A stretch of DNA of 64,000 nucleotides, taken from positions 1-64,000 of the forward strand of contig JAMPXJ010000006.1 of NCBI GenBank assembly GCA_023701205.1, written 5' to 3'. This document shows, in pieces, positions 42,171 through 52,164 of this stretch. The stretch's first letter is position 1, and each line of letters starts with the position of its first letter. Position numbers and translations under genes: made by a program. The stretch comes from Oligoflexia bacterium (GTDB lineage Bacteria; Bdellovibrionota; UBA1018). The notes under the pieces are model-generated. The model worked only from the letters and a program-made list of their open reading frames with translations, searched no databases and was not told the DNA's origin.

Positions 42171-43151
42171 TTACTTCCGGAATGTGTCGAAATAAGTCGG
42201 CAGCTCCGGATAGCTCACGAAGACCGCTCCGGGACGGGAGCTGGCTTCGGCGATCACCGAGTCCTGGCTGCCCACCCGGGCGGAATCCACCCGCAGCCGC
42301 GTTGCCTTGCCCGTGCGGTCCTTCAACAAGGCCTCGAAGCGGGGACGGCTGGAAAGAATTCCAAGGAGCTTTTCCGAAAGAACCGGGTCGTCGATGAATG
42401 CTTGCGCGCGCGAATGAACGAGGCGCTCAAGCCAGATGCTCACGTCGGCCTTCGACCCGCGCAATGGCTTGTTTCGACGGTCAGTCCAGATATCGCCTTC
42501 GCGCTGCGCGTAAAAGTACGACTTGCCGCGCAGGAAGAGCTCGACCTCGTCGATGTCGTCGGCCGCTAGCGGGGCCAGCATCGTCCTTTGGCGGAACTCA
42601 TCGAAGGAGGAAAGATGACCAAGCATCTGAAGCGCGGCACCTTTGACCAGAGTGATGCGGGGGCTTGACTGGGGGTTCGCCAGGGAAATCCAGGCTCCTC
42701 CCGACTTGGGCTCGGGAGCGCCGATGTGGATCTCGCGGGTGATGCCTGGCTCAAGCTTAAGCCGGATCGCGAAACGCGGGGGGCGCAGGCCGAAGCCTTC
42801 CGGAGGCCCCTTCGGCGCTGCTTCGAAGACCTGGAGCGTCGTGAGCGTGTCGATGAGATGAGCGAGGAAAGAGCCATTGGCGATGCGGTCGACCAGCTGC
42901 TTTCCGCCCGGCCCGGAGCGGATTTCCCAGACGGGCGGATCGAAGCTTTGTCGGATGGCCGTCGCCGACCAGGCGTCGCCGGTGGCCGGATTGGATTTTG
43001 CGAGCTCGAGCTCGACGGCCTGTTGCTTGTCGAAGAAGAAGGCGCGGCTTCCGGGCTTGAGCTCGTCCTCGGCGGCGCGAAAGAGGTCGCACCCGGTCAG
43101 GAGCAGCATCAGTATCGGCAATCCGCGCAGCAGTCCGTGCAGCAATTTCAT
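42171..43151 (-). CDS. DUF4340-like lipoprotein
   Basis: A 326-residue lipoprotein with lipobox LLTGC. The mature part shows repeating units of the DUF4340 type (VELELAK, WEIRSGPGGKQLVD, RIANGSFLAHLIDTLTTLQV), a family often linked to gliding or ABC export systems. Function unknown. Divergent from ExbB and first in a likely operon with the PilZ gene. Confidence 0.7.
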   Translation of the reverse strand: MKLLHGLLRGLPILMLLLTGCDLFRAAEDELKPGSRAFFFDKQQAVELELAKSNPATGDAWSATAIRQSFDPPVWEIRSGPGGKQLVDRIANGSFLAHLIDTLTTLQVFEAAPKGPPEGFGLRPPRFAIRLKLEPGITREIHIGAPEPKSGGAWISLANPQSSPRITLVKGAALQMLGHLSSFDEFRQRTMLAPLAADDIDEVELFLRGKSYFYAQREGDIWTDRRNKPLRGSKADVSIWLERLVHSRAQAFIDDPVLSEKLLGILSSRPRFEALLKDRTGKATRLRVDSARVGSQDSVIAEASSRPGAVFVSYPELPTYFDTFRK

Positions 43152-43195
43152 GGCGTTGACATCCTAGGCAGGGGTCATTAAGGTTGCAAGCGAAT

Positions 43196-43852
43196 ATGGG
43201 AACTACCGGAGAATTCGAAAGCATCTGGGGCCTGATCCGAAGCGGCGGCTTCGTGATGTATCCGCTTCTGGCCTGTTCGGTCGCGGCCTGGGCGGTGATC
43301 CTCGAGCGGCTTTGGAGTTATCGCAAGCTGGGCAACGAGCTGCGGGCGTTTCATCTGGAAGCTTTGAATACGCTTCTGAGCGGGAATCAGGAGGCGCTGA
43401 AGAGCCTTTGCCGGCGTCAGGCGGATCTTCCGACCGCTAGGCTCCTGGCTTTGGCGCTGGAGCGGCTGTCGGCCAAGGATGCACGCCTGCGCGCTCGCTG
43501 GCTCGAGGCGCTCGAGCGCAGGCGCCAGCAGATCAATCAAGAGCTTCGCCGGAATCTTTGGATCCTGGGCACGATCGGCAGCGCCGCGCCGTTCATCGGC
43601 CTTTTCGGAACCGTCGTGGGGATCCTGCGCTCGTTCCAGGACATGGCACGCTCCGGCTCGGGTGGCTTCTCCGTGGTCGCGGCAGGTATCTCCGAGTCGC
43701 TCGTGGCCACGGCCGCGGGAATCGTGGTCGCAGTGGTTGCGGTCATGGCTTTCAATGCGTTTCAGACTCGCTGGAGCTCGCTCGTCCTGACGATCCGTCT
43801 GCAGACCGAAGAGCTGGCGGAGATCCTTTCGGAGACGCCCGATGGCGCTTAA
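43196..43852 (+). CDS. MotA/TolQ/ExbB proton channel subunit
   Basis: A 218-residue inner-membrane protein with three hydrophobic helices (about 15-32, 125-145, 160-180) and the family signature GTIGSAAPFIGLFGTVVGIL. It forms a proton channel with the next gene and energises an outer-membrane process. TTG 43184 is an alternative start. It overlaps the ExbD gene by 11 bases. Confidence 0.92.
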   Translation: MGTTGEFESIWGLIRSGGFVMYPLLACSVAAWAVILERLWSYRKLGNELRAFHLEALNTLLSGNQEALKSLCRRQADLPTARLLALALERLSAKDARLRARWLEALERRRQQINQELRRNLWILGTIGSAAPFIGLFGTVVGILRSFQDMARSGSGGFSVVAAGISESLVATAAGIVVAVVAVMAFNAFQTRWSSLVLTIRLQTEELAEILSETPDGA

Positions 43853-44306
43853 GGGCCTCGGCGCGCACGGCCCGGGCGCCGGGGAGAGCGGCGACGAAGG
43901 CGATGCGCCTATCGTTGCGGAGATCAACATCACGCCGCTTACCGACGTCTTTCTGGTGCTGCTCATCATCTTCATGGTCACGAGCTCGGTCATGTCGCAG
44001 ATGGGCGTCAGCGTGAATCTGCCCCAGGCGAGCAGCGCGACCTCGGAGGCTCAGCCCGAGGGCGTGATCGTGACTCTTCTTGCCGGAGGGGCGCTACAGG
44101 TGAACGGCGATCCGGTCGCGGCCGGTGAGTTCACGCGCTTCGAAAAGCTCCTGAAAAGCTCTTTCGTGAAAACCGCCTCCCGGCTGGTCATTCTCGAGGG
44201 AGACCGCCAGGCCTTCTTGGGCTCGGCGATCGAGGTCATGGATCACGCGCGGCGCGCGGGCGCGGAGAAGTTCGCCATCGCGACGGCGCCCGAAAGCTCG
44301 AAGTAG
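43842..44306 (+). CDS. ExbD/TolR biopolymer transport subunit
   Basis: A 154-residue protein with the membrane signature NITPLTDVFLVLLIIFMVTS (residues 29-48), in which D36 is the proton-carrying aspartate, then a periplasmic domain. The N-terminal 25 residues are Gly/Glu/Asp-rich. No TonB is present in the window, so the pair may serve Tol-Pal or a TonB elsewhere. Confidence 0.93.
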   Translation: MALKGLGAHGPGAGESGDEGDAPIVAEINITPLTDVFLVLLIIFMVTSSVMSQMGVSVNLPQASSATSEAQPEGVIVTLLAGGALQVNGDPVAAGEFTRFEKLLKSSFVKTASRLVILEGDRQAFLGSAIEVMDHARRAGAEKFAIATAPESSK

Positions 44307-44360
44307 GTTCCACCTGTCTCACGGAGGACACAGTTTCAGGTCGTTCGCCCCGCCGATACA

Positions 44361-46997
44361 ATGGAAGGGATGGCGAAGCCATGTCCGCGGAAGCGCTTGC
44401 GTGAGGGCGCGATCCTTTTTGCCGCTCTTCTCATGGGTGCCTGTACTCCGAGGATTCTGTCCACGGAGAATGCGGCCTCCGTGATCGGGCTGCATTCTCC
44501 TGCGTCGAGCTCACCAGTTCCTTCCTCCTCAGTTTCTCCATCACCATCACCATCGCCATCGCCATCGCCATCGCCATCGCCATCACCATCGCCATCGCCA
44601 TCGCCGGGTCCCTCCGGAGTTCCGCTTTCGGCAGGCTTGTCGGCGCTTTCCCTATACCCCGGACAGAAGTGGCATTTTCAGCCTTCGGGTGGGCAAGGGC
44701 CCTATAGCTTCGCGGTGAGCTCCGGCGGCGGTACGATCGATTCCTCAGGGCACTATGTCTATCCGAACGTCCCGGCCGGCAATGAAGTGATCACGGTGAC
44801 GGACTCCGCGGGTGGGAGTGCCCAGGTTACGATCACCTCGCTGGTTCCGGCCTATTCGATGTGTTCCGCGACGGCGGTCGGCGCGAGCGGAGCGGGGCGC
44901 ATCAGGGACTCCGGCGGGGATCTGGCGGACTATCAGGATGACGAGAACTGCAGCTTCGCGATCCATGCCGGGACAGGATCGACGATCACGTTGAGCTTCG
45001 AGTTTTTCGATCTCGAGACGGGTTACGATTATCTTTACGTCTATGATGGAGCGGCCATTCCCGCGAATCTCCTGGCTCAACTCGACGGCAATGCCCTTCC
45101 GGGACCGCTGACAGCCGCGAGCGGTCTGATGACGCTGGTGTTCGTCGCTGATTACTCGGTGACGCGTCCCGGCTTCACGCTCGCCTGGACCTCGACTCCC
45201 GGAGCGCCGAAGCTCGTCGCTCCCAGCGGTCGCATCGATCCCGGCTCCACGACTCTGCTGAGAGTCGTGGGCGGCGAAGGGCCTTATGTCTTTGCTCAGG
45301 CGGGGGGAGGCGGGGCACTGAGCGCGGTGTCAGGAGATGTTTTCGTTTCGAGCTACGATGCGCCCGCGGCGAACGAGAGCCTCAGCTTCCTGGTGACGGA
45401 CGCCACCGGCGCCACTTCGAGCGCATCCGTCTCGGTCATGCCCGCGCTGACGTTCGCGCAGACCGCGTTCAGCGCGGCCGAATCAGCCGCAGGGACGGCA
45501 TTTCAGTTGCAGCTGAGCGCGCCAACGAACGTCAGCGTGAGCGTTCCTTACGCGATCGCCGGGACATCCTCCAATCCCGCGGACCATGGCGTGGCTGACG
45601 GGACGCTCTTCATTCCAGCCGGAAGCGCCTCGGTATCCCTGCCGGTTTCTCTGGTGAACGACTCGGTATTCGAATGGGAGGAGACAGTCAGCTTTACCTT
45701 GGGAAGCGTCACCGGAGCTCTGCTCGAAGGGGGGGCGGTTTCGACCCTCACCATTCAGGACGATGACAATTTCTCGGCCTATGTGCTGGACAGCGCGTTC
45801 AATGGAAGCGGTAAATTCACTCGGACCGAGGCCTCCGAAGGGATCGGCGGTGCGTTCGATTCCCTGGGCCGGATCGTCGTCGCGGGAATCCGATTTCCCG
45901 GGCTGCCGGACGTCGCGGTCTGGCGGATTCTGGACACGGGTGTCGCTGATACGGGCTTCGGGACTTCCGGAGGCGCGTACTGGGGCGTCGGGATGTATGA
46001 CAACGGGAAGGATGTCGTGATCGCGCCTGGCGACAAGCCGTTGGTAGGCGGGTATTTCGATGGGGGAGCGCCCGGCGACCGTCATACCCTTTGGCAGTTC
46101 AGCACGGCGGGCGTGCTCGATGCGACTTTCAGCGGGGACGGACGGGCGGAGATCGCCTTCGCGGGCGATACGCAGGCGATGGCCATGGCGCAGGATCCGG
46201 TGGATAGCTCCGTGTATTTGTGCGGGGGCGTGTCCGGAGACACGTACGCCGCGATTTCGCGCTTCAATCCGGATGGTACCGCCCACGCGGGCTTCAATGC
46301 GGGGAAGGTGACCTTCAACGCGTTCGCCTCCCAGCGCTTCCTCGGGTGCAAGGTCGATTCCGCGCGCAGGATCGTCGCGGCGGGATGGATGAGTGCCGTG
46401 AGCAGCGGCCAAAAGAACCTGCTGATCGTGCGATATACGGCAACTGGAGCGCTGGATGCCTCCTTCGGAGGCGCTGGATACGTTGTCGTGGACGGAGCCG
46501 GCGCGGCTGGGTACGATGACGTCGGGAAAGCCATGCTCCTGGACGTGAGCGACGACGTTTACGTCACGGGCTCGACGGCAAACGGGACTTTGGGCGGAAT
46601 GGCCGTCTGGAAAATCAAGTCCGACGGGACGCCGGATACCACGTTCGGCGGCACCGGTTATCTGGCGGACTATTCGGCCTCCTCGGCCACTCTTTCCTCG
46701 AGCGGGAACTCCCTCGTATTCGAGCCCGTTACCTCGAAGCTCCTGATCGCGGGCCAGGGGGCTCCGCCCAACCAGAGCCATCGGGACATGGTGGTCTGGC
46801 GGGTACTTGCCAATGGCCAGCTCGATCCGACGCTCGCCGGTCCGGGATATCTGTATTTCGATGGCCAGGGAGCGGCAAAGGACGACTGGGGAAACCGGAT
46901 CCTGATCGACTCGAGCAATCGTCCGGTCGTGATCGGGGCCAGTACGAGCGCGACTAACACCCAGAACATGACGCTCTGGCGGTTCTCGCCGAACTGA
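44361..46997 (+). CDS. Surface lipoprotein: Ser-Pro repeat, CUB, Calx-beta, delta-60 propeller
   Basis: An 878-residue lipoprotein with lipobox LLMGAC. A Ser-Pro tract (about residues 59-82) forms a stalk. Then come an Ig-like segment, a CUB-like domain (about 165-280, with ETGYDYLYVYDG), a second Ig-like segment, a Calx-beta repeat (about 355-465, DSVFEWEETVSF) and a run of delta-60-type repeats with LDATFSGDG, LDASFGGAG, PDTTFGGTG. CUB and Calx-beta suggest adhesion with calcium. It follows exbD by 54 bases on the same strand, but may have its own promoter. Confidence 0.85.
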   Translation: MEGMAKPCPRKRLREGAILFAALLMGACTPRILSTENAASVIGLHSPASSSPVPSSSVSPSPSPSPSPSPSPSPSPSPSPSPGPSGVPLSAGLSALSLYPGQKWHFQPSGGQGPYSFAVSSGGGTIDSSGHYVYPNVPAGNEVITVTDSAGGSAQVTITSLVPAYSMCSATAVGASGAGRIRDSGGDLADYQDDENCSFAIHAGTGSTITLSFEFFDLETGYDYLYVYDGAAIPANLLAQLDGNALPGPLTAASGLMTLVFVADYSVTRPGFTLAWTSTPGAPKLVAPSGRIDPGSTTLLRVVGGEGPYVFAQAGGGGALSAVSGDVFVSSYDAPAANESLSFLVTDATGATSSASVSVMPALTFAQTAFSAAESAAGTAFQLQLSAPTNVSVSVPYAIAGTSSNPADHGVADGTLFIPAGSASVSLPVSLVNDSVFEWEETVSFTLGSVTGALLEGGAVSTLTIQDDDNFSAYVLDSAFNGSGKFTRTEASEGIGGAFDSLGRIVVAGIRFPGLPDVAVWRILDTGVADTGFGTSGGAYWGVGMYDNGKDVVIAPGDKPLVGGYFDGGAPGDRHTLWQFSTAGVLDATFSGDGRAEIAFAGDTQAMAMAQDPVDSSVYLCGGVSGDTYAAISRFNPDGTAHAGFNAGKVTFNAFASQRFLGCKVDSARRIVAAGWMSAVSSGQKNLLIVRYTATGALDASFGGAGYVVVDGAGAAGYDDVGKAMLLDVSDDVYVTGSTANGTLGGMAVWKIKSDGTPDTTFGGTGYLADYSASSATLSSSGNSLVFEPVTSKLLIAGQGAPPNQSHRDMVVWRVLANGQLDPTLAGPGYLYFDGQGAAKDDWGNRILIDSSNRPVVIGASTSATNTQNMTLWRFSPN
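44535..44604 (+). repeat. In-frame hexanucleotide repeat (Ser-Pro)
   Basis: About a dozen tandem copies of a six-base unit, CCATCG or CCATCA, encode Ser-Pro. The unit is a multiple of three, so copy changes would lengthen or shorten the stalk without shifting the frame. Variation in the third base (G/A) shows the array is not freshly expanded. Confidence 0.95.
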
Positions 46998-47121
46998 CGG
47001 CGGCGCGTCTGGGTCGCCCCCTGTGTCGGTTCGGACCCGCTTGCGGCATCAGAGCCGACATAGGCGATTCATTAAGTTGCGCGAATTTGACGATAGGAAG
47101 TGGGGTAGGAAAGGGGGACTG

Positions 47122-47859
47122 ATGTCGTTCATTCTTCGAGGTTTCAAGGGTGCTCCGAAAGTCGCTCGGAAGACGGGCCTCACGGCTTGCGCGCTTGCGC
47201 TCGCGTTCCTCTCGGGTTGCGCCGGAAAGGCATTCCGCGATCTGCCGCTGATCGGCGGCGGTGGCGTCGATAGCGCTTCGGACGAGGCGCTCGCGGCCGT
47301 GCGGACTTGCCTTTTCACGGGAGACAAGCGCAAGGGCGTCGTCTCGCTCGTGCACCGGCACCTGCCGGACATTCTTCAGTATCGCTTCGGCGACGACCAT
47401 ATCGAGCTCGAGGAGGACTCGACGCCCTCGCTCAGCTTCATCCAGGACATCGACGGCGAGGAGGGCGGGCGGCGCCTGTTGATCGCGGGCACCTATCGAT
47501 TGAGCGTCCGGATCAGGGCCAAAGGCGGCGAGCGGATCCGCACGCTCGTCGTGACGGCCGATCGCGATCCGGAGTTTCACCAGACTCTGAGCTTCCAGGT
47601 GGAAGAGTCCTCGGTCTTCAAGACCAAGGGCACCTGGGCCGTGCGTTCGCGCGAGGACTGGAAGCTCACGGGGCAATTCCCGGTCTTCGAGGGTGACTCA
47701 GGCGACGTGCGCCTGGTCGTGCTGGAGACCTCGGGGGGAATCCAGCGCGTGGTGCTGCGCAAGTTCCGCGTGCCGGCGTCCGTGCCCAAGCCGATCCAGC
47801 CTTCGGTCCCGGTGGACTTCACCGAGTACGCGAGGTGCGTGAAGCGGCTGCTGCCCTAG
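47122..47859 (+). CDS. Lipoprotein, unknown
   Basis: A 245-residue lipoprotein: a long positively charged N-terminus, a hydrophobic core, lipobox FLSGC. The mature domain is beta-rich and has a pair of cysteines early and late. Not recognised. The ribosome site GGAAAGGGGG lies before ATG 47122; the frame to the left is not supported. Confidence 0.78.
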   Translation: MSFILRGFKGAPKVARKTGLTACALALAFLSGCAGKAFRDLPLIGGGGVDSASDEALAAVRTCLFTGDKRKGVVSLVHRHLPDILQYRFGDDHIELEEDSTPSLSFIQDIDGEEGGRRLLIAGTYRLSVRIRAKGGERIRTLVVTADRDPEFHQTLSFQVEESSVFKTKGTWAVRSREDWKLTGQFPVFEGDSGDVRLVVLETSGGIQRVVLRKFRVPASVPKPIQPSVPVDFTEYARCVKRLLP

Positions 47860-47870
47860 TAACTTCCCGG

Positions 47871-49145
47871 CTACTTGCGGAACTTCAGCACGCCCTTGGC
47901 GACCTTGATCTCCTGGCCGAACGCGGCAGCGACATAGACATCGCTTTCGTCCGCGGCCAGCGTCTGTCCAAGGCTGCCGTAAAAGGGCATATTGGCGTAC
48001 ACCGAATCCCAGACCGTGCTGCCCAACGCCGTGAGCCGGGCGGTATACACGCCGCAGCCCTCGTCCTTCGTTAGACACCGCTGGGTGGTCACGAAGAGGC
48101 TGCCATCGGAGTCGATGAGCAGGCCTTTGGGGTAAAGTGTCCCGGGGCGGCCGCTGAAGTCCGACGGAGGCAAGTAGAGGGTGATATGGCTCAGCTTGCC
48201 GAGGTCATCGGCCATGCCGATGAGCTCGTGGTTGTGGATCGGGTGGTAGGCGCCGATCGTGGAAGTCCCGTACGAGTAGATCCGGCCGTCGCGACCGAGG
48301 TTCAGGCTGCCGAAAAAGTATGGGAAAGTGATTCTGGTCTTCTCCGATCCGGTGAGGCCGTCGCGGACTTTGCGAAGGTTTCCGTGCTGCGTGTACAGCA
48401 GCCCGTTCTTGAAGACGATCGAAAGCGGGAAGAGCGTATTGTTGACGATGCTGGCGAAGTCCGAGATTTTCCCTGTCATCCAGGAGTAATCCGCGTAAGT
48501 GGCTGCCTGGGAGACGAGCACGGGCGCTTCGTCCTGCCGCCACTTCAAGGTGCCCGACGCATCGAACTTGAGGAAGAACGGCGAGACCGTCATGAAATGA
48601 TAGGGACTCGAGGTGATGCCGTTGCCGAGGTATTCCCCGTCTTTTTCGGTGATCACATGGGTTCCGGCGAGGTAGATCTCGGAGCGGTCCGTCGCGATCG
48701 AGGCAAAGAAGAAATCGTCCTGCGCGATCGCCGCGTCGGCGGCGGCGCGGAGCTCCCGTGACCAGAGCAATACGCCCGTCGCGCTGGCTTTGACCATGAG
48801 CGCGGCGGCGCGCCTGGGGTTCTCCGGGTCCGAGAGCCCGCGGCCGATGAGCAGGATATTGTCCTGGTCGTCGAGCATCAGGCGCTCGAGCGCGCTAAAG
48901 GAGTCGGTCAACGCGCGGGTCGCCCAGAGCTTGCCTCCCGCAGGGGTGAACTTGAAGACCTTCCTGACGTAGTTCGCGCCGACGAGGCACTGCGCGGCGG
49001 CGACGATGTTGCGGTCCTTGGCGACGGCCACGGCCTCGACGATGTGGCACTTCTCCCGCGAGAGAAGGACGCTCGGCGCCCGGGTCTCCGCGGACGCGGG
49101 TTGAACCGAACCTGCGACGGCCAGGAGCAAGGTAAAGAAAGTCAT
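47871..49145 (-). CDS. Secreted propeller-like protein
   Basis: A 424-residue protein with a signal peptide (cleavage after PASA near 19). Repeated segments with the pattern V-x-x-D-x-x-x-N-I-V, for example DDQDNILLIGRG and DSDGSLFVTT, resemble SBBP/delta-60-like beta-propeller blades. No catalytic residues identified. GGGGGAAC precedes ATG 49145. Converges on the lipoprotein with 11 bases between. Confidence 0.75.
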   Translation of the reverse strand: MTFFTLLLAVAGSVQPASAETRAPSVLLSREKCHIVEAVAVAKDRNIVAAAQCLVGANYVRKVFKFTPAGGKLWATRALTDSFSALERLMLDDQDNILLIGRGLSDPENPRRAAALMVKASATGVLLWSRELRAAADAAIAQDDFFFASIATDRSEIYLAGTHVITEKDGEYLGNGITSSPYHFMTVSPFFLKFDASGTLKWRQDEAPVLVSQAATYADYSWMTGKISDFASIVNNTLFPLSIVFKNGLLYTQHGNLRKVRDGLTGSEKTRITFPYFFGSLNLGRDGRIYSYGTSTIGAYHPIHNHELIGMADDLGKLSHITLYLPPSDFSGRPGTLYPKGLLIDSDGSLFVTTQRCLTKDEGCGVYTARLTALGSTVWDSVYANMPFYGSLGQTLAADESDVYVAAAFGQEIKVAKGVLKFRK

Positions 49146-49221
49146 GAGTTCCCCCGTAGGGGAGACGCGCCGGCGGAGGTTTTCGTTTCGGGTCGGCCCG
49201 CTTTCATGCTAACCGAGGAAA

Positions 49222-51096
49222 ATGGCCCGGAAATTCATCGCGAGTCCCGCCTCTTTCCTTCTCGGGATTCTCCTGCTGGGGGTCTACTGGTTTTCGATCC
49301 GCCCGCGCACCGGCGGCGCCGGTATCCCCGGCTTCGTCGAGGACATGTGCTACTGGGACATGTCCCGCACGCTCATGGCCGATCAGCTGCGGCAGTTCGG
49401 ATCTCCCCGTTTCGTGACGGATCAGTTCATGACGCCGTCAGGCGCCTCAGTGCCTTACATGGCATGGTCGCTCGAAGGCGCATGGGTCGGCGCGTACGCA
49501 TGGCTCCGGAACCGCGACTTTCCCTTCCTCTGGTTCTGGACACTGCTCTCTTTTCTGGGGACCTATCTGGGCGCAGGCTTTCTGCTCGGCAGGATCGGGC
49601 TCTCCGCGCGCGCGCGGTGGCTCGCGGCCGCGGCGATCGTCGTCTTCCACGTGCCCCGGCATTTCAAGGCCTGGCATCATGCCGAGCATCTCTTCCAGCA
49701 CTGGTTCGTCTGGAGCCTCCTGCTCGACGCGTGGATCTGGAGCCGCTTCGTGCGCGAGCGACGCTGGGCGCTCTCGCTTGAGGCGTGGCGCGGCTTCTGC
49801 CTGGTCGGGATGCTCGGGATCGCGGGCTACTACTGGGGGCCGCTGATCCTGGAATGGGCGCTCGTGCGCGGGGCGATGCTCTGGATCGCGACCGCGGATC
49901 GGCGCGCGCGGGCTCCGGGCGTCGCAATCGAGTGGGATTTCCGGAAGTGGCTCCTGCCGCTGAGTCTGATCGCGCTTTGGCTCGTCCCGGTTTTGCGCTG
50001 GTTTACTCCGCTGGCCGAAGAGGCGCGGAAGCTCGGGAACGTCGAACAGGGTCTTTGGTATTTCACGAGCCCGTTCTATTTTCTGCGCCCGCTCTGGTAT
50101 GACGCGATCTTCTGGTGGAAGGGGCTGCTGCAGGGCATTCCGGGAGGGACACCCGCGATGGCGCGCGGAGAGACGATCGTGAGCGTAGGCTGGCTCGTTC
50201 TCGTGCCCTGGCTCGCGGCGCTTTTTCTCGTGCGCCGCAGACGGGGCGGCCCCGGCTTCCGTCTCGCGGCGCCATTCGCGATCCTGACGGCGATGGCGAT
50301 TCTTTATTTCGGCGTTTACACTTTCTTCTACCATACGCTTTTGCAGGCGGTGGTTCCGTTCATGTCGTTCTTTCGCGTGGCCAGCCGCTGGGGACTGCTT
50401 CTGCCGCAGCTTCTCGCGGTCACGATCGTGCTGGCCTGGCCAGAGCTTCAGGAGGGGGCGAAGCGGCTTTGGGCGAGGCTTCCTCGATCCGGCCGCGTCA
50501 CGCTGGGCGCGATCGCGTTGATGCTGGCCTTGCTTGAGCTGAGCTGGCTCGGGTATCCCACGCGCCAGATGCCGCCGCTTTCACGTTCCATGCAGGCGCT
50601 CTTGCAGGGCGTGGCCGAGAGTCCCGGCACGAGCGTGCTGAATCTTCCCTTCTGCGTGGCCGGGGGCAACGGAGTATGCACCGAGGAGCAGTGCCCGCAG
50701 TACCCGGAGTCGACCGCGGGGGAGTGCCTCAGGATCTGGCATGGCAAAAAGGTTTACGGCCTCTATCAGTCGCGGATGACTCCCGCGCATTGCGCGATCT
50801 ATCGCCGCACTCCCTATACGGAATGGTTCGCGGCGTGGCGGGAGAACCGCTGCTTTTCGCCGGCGGAATGGGACGGCTTCTGCGGCCATCTCCGGGAGCG
50901 GACCGAGCTCTCGGCCGTGCTCGTGTACCCGGATATCTGGAAAGCGGCAGGCAGGCCCGAGTGCCTGGCGGAATTCGAACGGCGGCTCGGTCCCGCGCGC
51001 GGGCAGAGCGCGTTCCCGATCGTGCCGTCTCCGGGCGGACAGGATCGCACGCAGACGCGGTTGCTGTGGTTCGGGGCGCGTTGCGGGGGAAGTTAG
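49222..51096 (+). CDS. Polytopic membrane protein, GT-C-like
   Basis: A 624-residue protein with about ten hydrophobic helices and a C-terminal, Cys-containing soluble part (about 480-624). An early loop holds EDMCYWDMSR, where acidic residues sit as in GT-C glycosyltransferases that use lipid-linked sugars. No specific family assigned. Divergent from the propeller-like gene; the intervening 76 bases must hold both promoters. Confidence 0.7.
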   Translation: MARKFIASPASFLLGILLLGVYWFSIRPRTGGAGIPGFVEDMCYWDMSRTLMADQLRQFGSPRFVTDQFMTPSGASVPYMAWSLEGAWVGAYAWLRNRDFPFLWFWTLLSFLGTYLGAGFLLGRIGLSARARWLAAAAIVVFHVPRHFKAWHHAEHLFQHWFVWSLLLDAWIWSRFVRERRWALSLEAWRGFCLVGMLGIAGYYWGPLILEWALVRGAMLWIATADRRARAPGVAIEWDFRKWLLPLSLIALWLVPVLRWFTPLAEEARKLGNVEQGLWYFTSPFYFLRPLWYDAIFWWKGLLQGIPGGTPAMARGETIVSVGWLVLVPWLAALFLVRRRRGGPGFRLAAPFAILTAMAILYFGVYTFFYHTLLQAVVPFMSFFRVASRWGLLLPQLLAVTIVLAWPELQEGAKRLWARLPRSGRVTLGAIALMLALLELSWLGYPTRQMPPLSRSMQALLQGVAESPGTSVLNLPFCVAGGNGVCTEEQCPQYPESTAGECLRIWHGKKVYGLYQSRMTPAHCAIYRRTPYTEWFAAWRENRCFSPAEWDGFCGHLRERTELSAVLVYPDIWKAAGRPECLAEFERRLGPARGQSAFPIVPSPGGQDRTQTRLLWFGARCGGS

Positions 51097-51162
51097 GTGT
51101 GTCTTCGCGGCCACAATCCGGGGGGGGTTTAAGTAAATCCAGGAGATGGTCGAAATGGAACT

Positions 51163-52164
51163 ATGGAAGGAATTTCTGGGAACCGTGAGGAGAGTGCGAG
51201 GATACGGGCGGAGCTGGCCCGCTTCGCAGAACCGGAAGATCGATCGGCCTGGCTGCAGCTAGCTACCACGGTCCCGCCCTATTTGGCCTTGGGAACGCTG
51301 ATGGGCTGGAGCTGCTCCCGCTCGATCGTGGCGACGCTCGCTCTGGGAGCGCTCGCGGGAATGTTTTTGGTCAGGACTTTCATCCTGCAGCATGACTGCG
51401 CGCACTATTCGCTCTTTCGCTCCCGGCGTATCAACGAGACGGTGGGCTGTACCCTGGCGCTTCTCACATTCACGCCGTTCCATAACTGGCGGATCGTGCA
51501 TAATCTGCATCATGCGACCTCAGGGGACCTGGATCGCAGGAATCAGGGAGACATTTGGCTCATGACGGTCGAAGAGTACCTGCGATCGGACTGGCTGAGG
51601 CGAACCGGATATCGGCTTTTCAGAAACCCGCTCTTTCTCTTTGGGCTGGGGCCGAGCTTGTACTTCCTGGTGCGCCGCCGGTTTCCGGTGAAGCTGGCTC
51701 CGACCCTGAAACAGGAAATTCGAAACGTACACCTCACGAACATCGCGCTCTTCGTCTTTTACGGAACACTTTGCTGGTCGTTGGGGCCGTGGAGGCTAGC
51801 CATGGTCCTGTTGCCGATCGTCGTGACAGGGTCGTCGGTAGGGACATGGCTATTCTATATTCAGCATCAGTTTGAGACGGGCTATTGGAGGCGTTCTGAA
51901 AAATGGGATGCCTTCGAAGCAAGTCTTTCGGGCAGCTCCTACTATGAGCTGCCGGCCTGGCTGAACTGGTTCACGGCGGACATTGCCGTTCATCACATCC
52001 ATCACCTTGATTGTCGCGTTCCGAATTATCGGCTGAGAGATGCAATGCGGGAAATTCCGGGGCTTGAGCCGCGGCGAACCCTGCGATTGCGCGAGAGTCT
52101 GGGCATGACCAGGCTTAAGCTCTGGGATGAAAGGTCCGGGAAGCTCGTGGGATTTCCGCGATGA
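51163..52164 (+). CDS. Membrane fatty acid desaturase
   Basis: A 333-residue membrane di-iron desaturase with the three histidine boxes HDCAH, HNLHH and HHIHH in correct spacing and two pairs of helices between. It resembles the delta-12/omega-3 acyl-lipid branch. Probably inserts a double bond into membrane lipid acyl chains. Followed by an overlapping hydrolase gene (ATGA), so the two probably act together. Confidence 0.93.
   Translation: MEGISGNREESARIRAELARFAEPEDRSAWLQLATTVPPYLALGTLMGWSCSRSIVATLALGALAGMFLVRTFILQHDCAHYSLFRSRRINETVGCTLALLTFTPFHNWRIVHNLHHATSGDLDRRNQGDIWLMTVEEYLRSDWLRRTGYRLFRNPLFLFGLGPSLYFLVRRRFPVKLAPTLKQEIRNVHLTNIALFVFYGTLCWSLGPWRLAMVLLPIVVTGSSVGTWLFYIQHQFETGYWRRSEKWDAFEASLSGSSYYELPAWLNWFTADIAVHHIHHLDCRVPNYRLRDAMREIPGLEPRRTLRLRESLGMTRLKLWDERSGKLVGFPR

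Noticed and set aside
44535..44604. CRISPR or phase-variation switch
   Set aside because: The units are 6-base in-frame codons without spacers; copy change alters length only. No CRISPR-like direct repeats with spacers were seen anywhere in the window.
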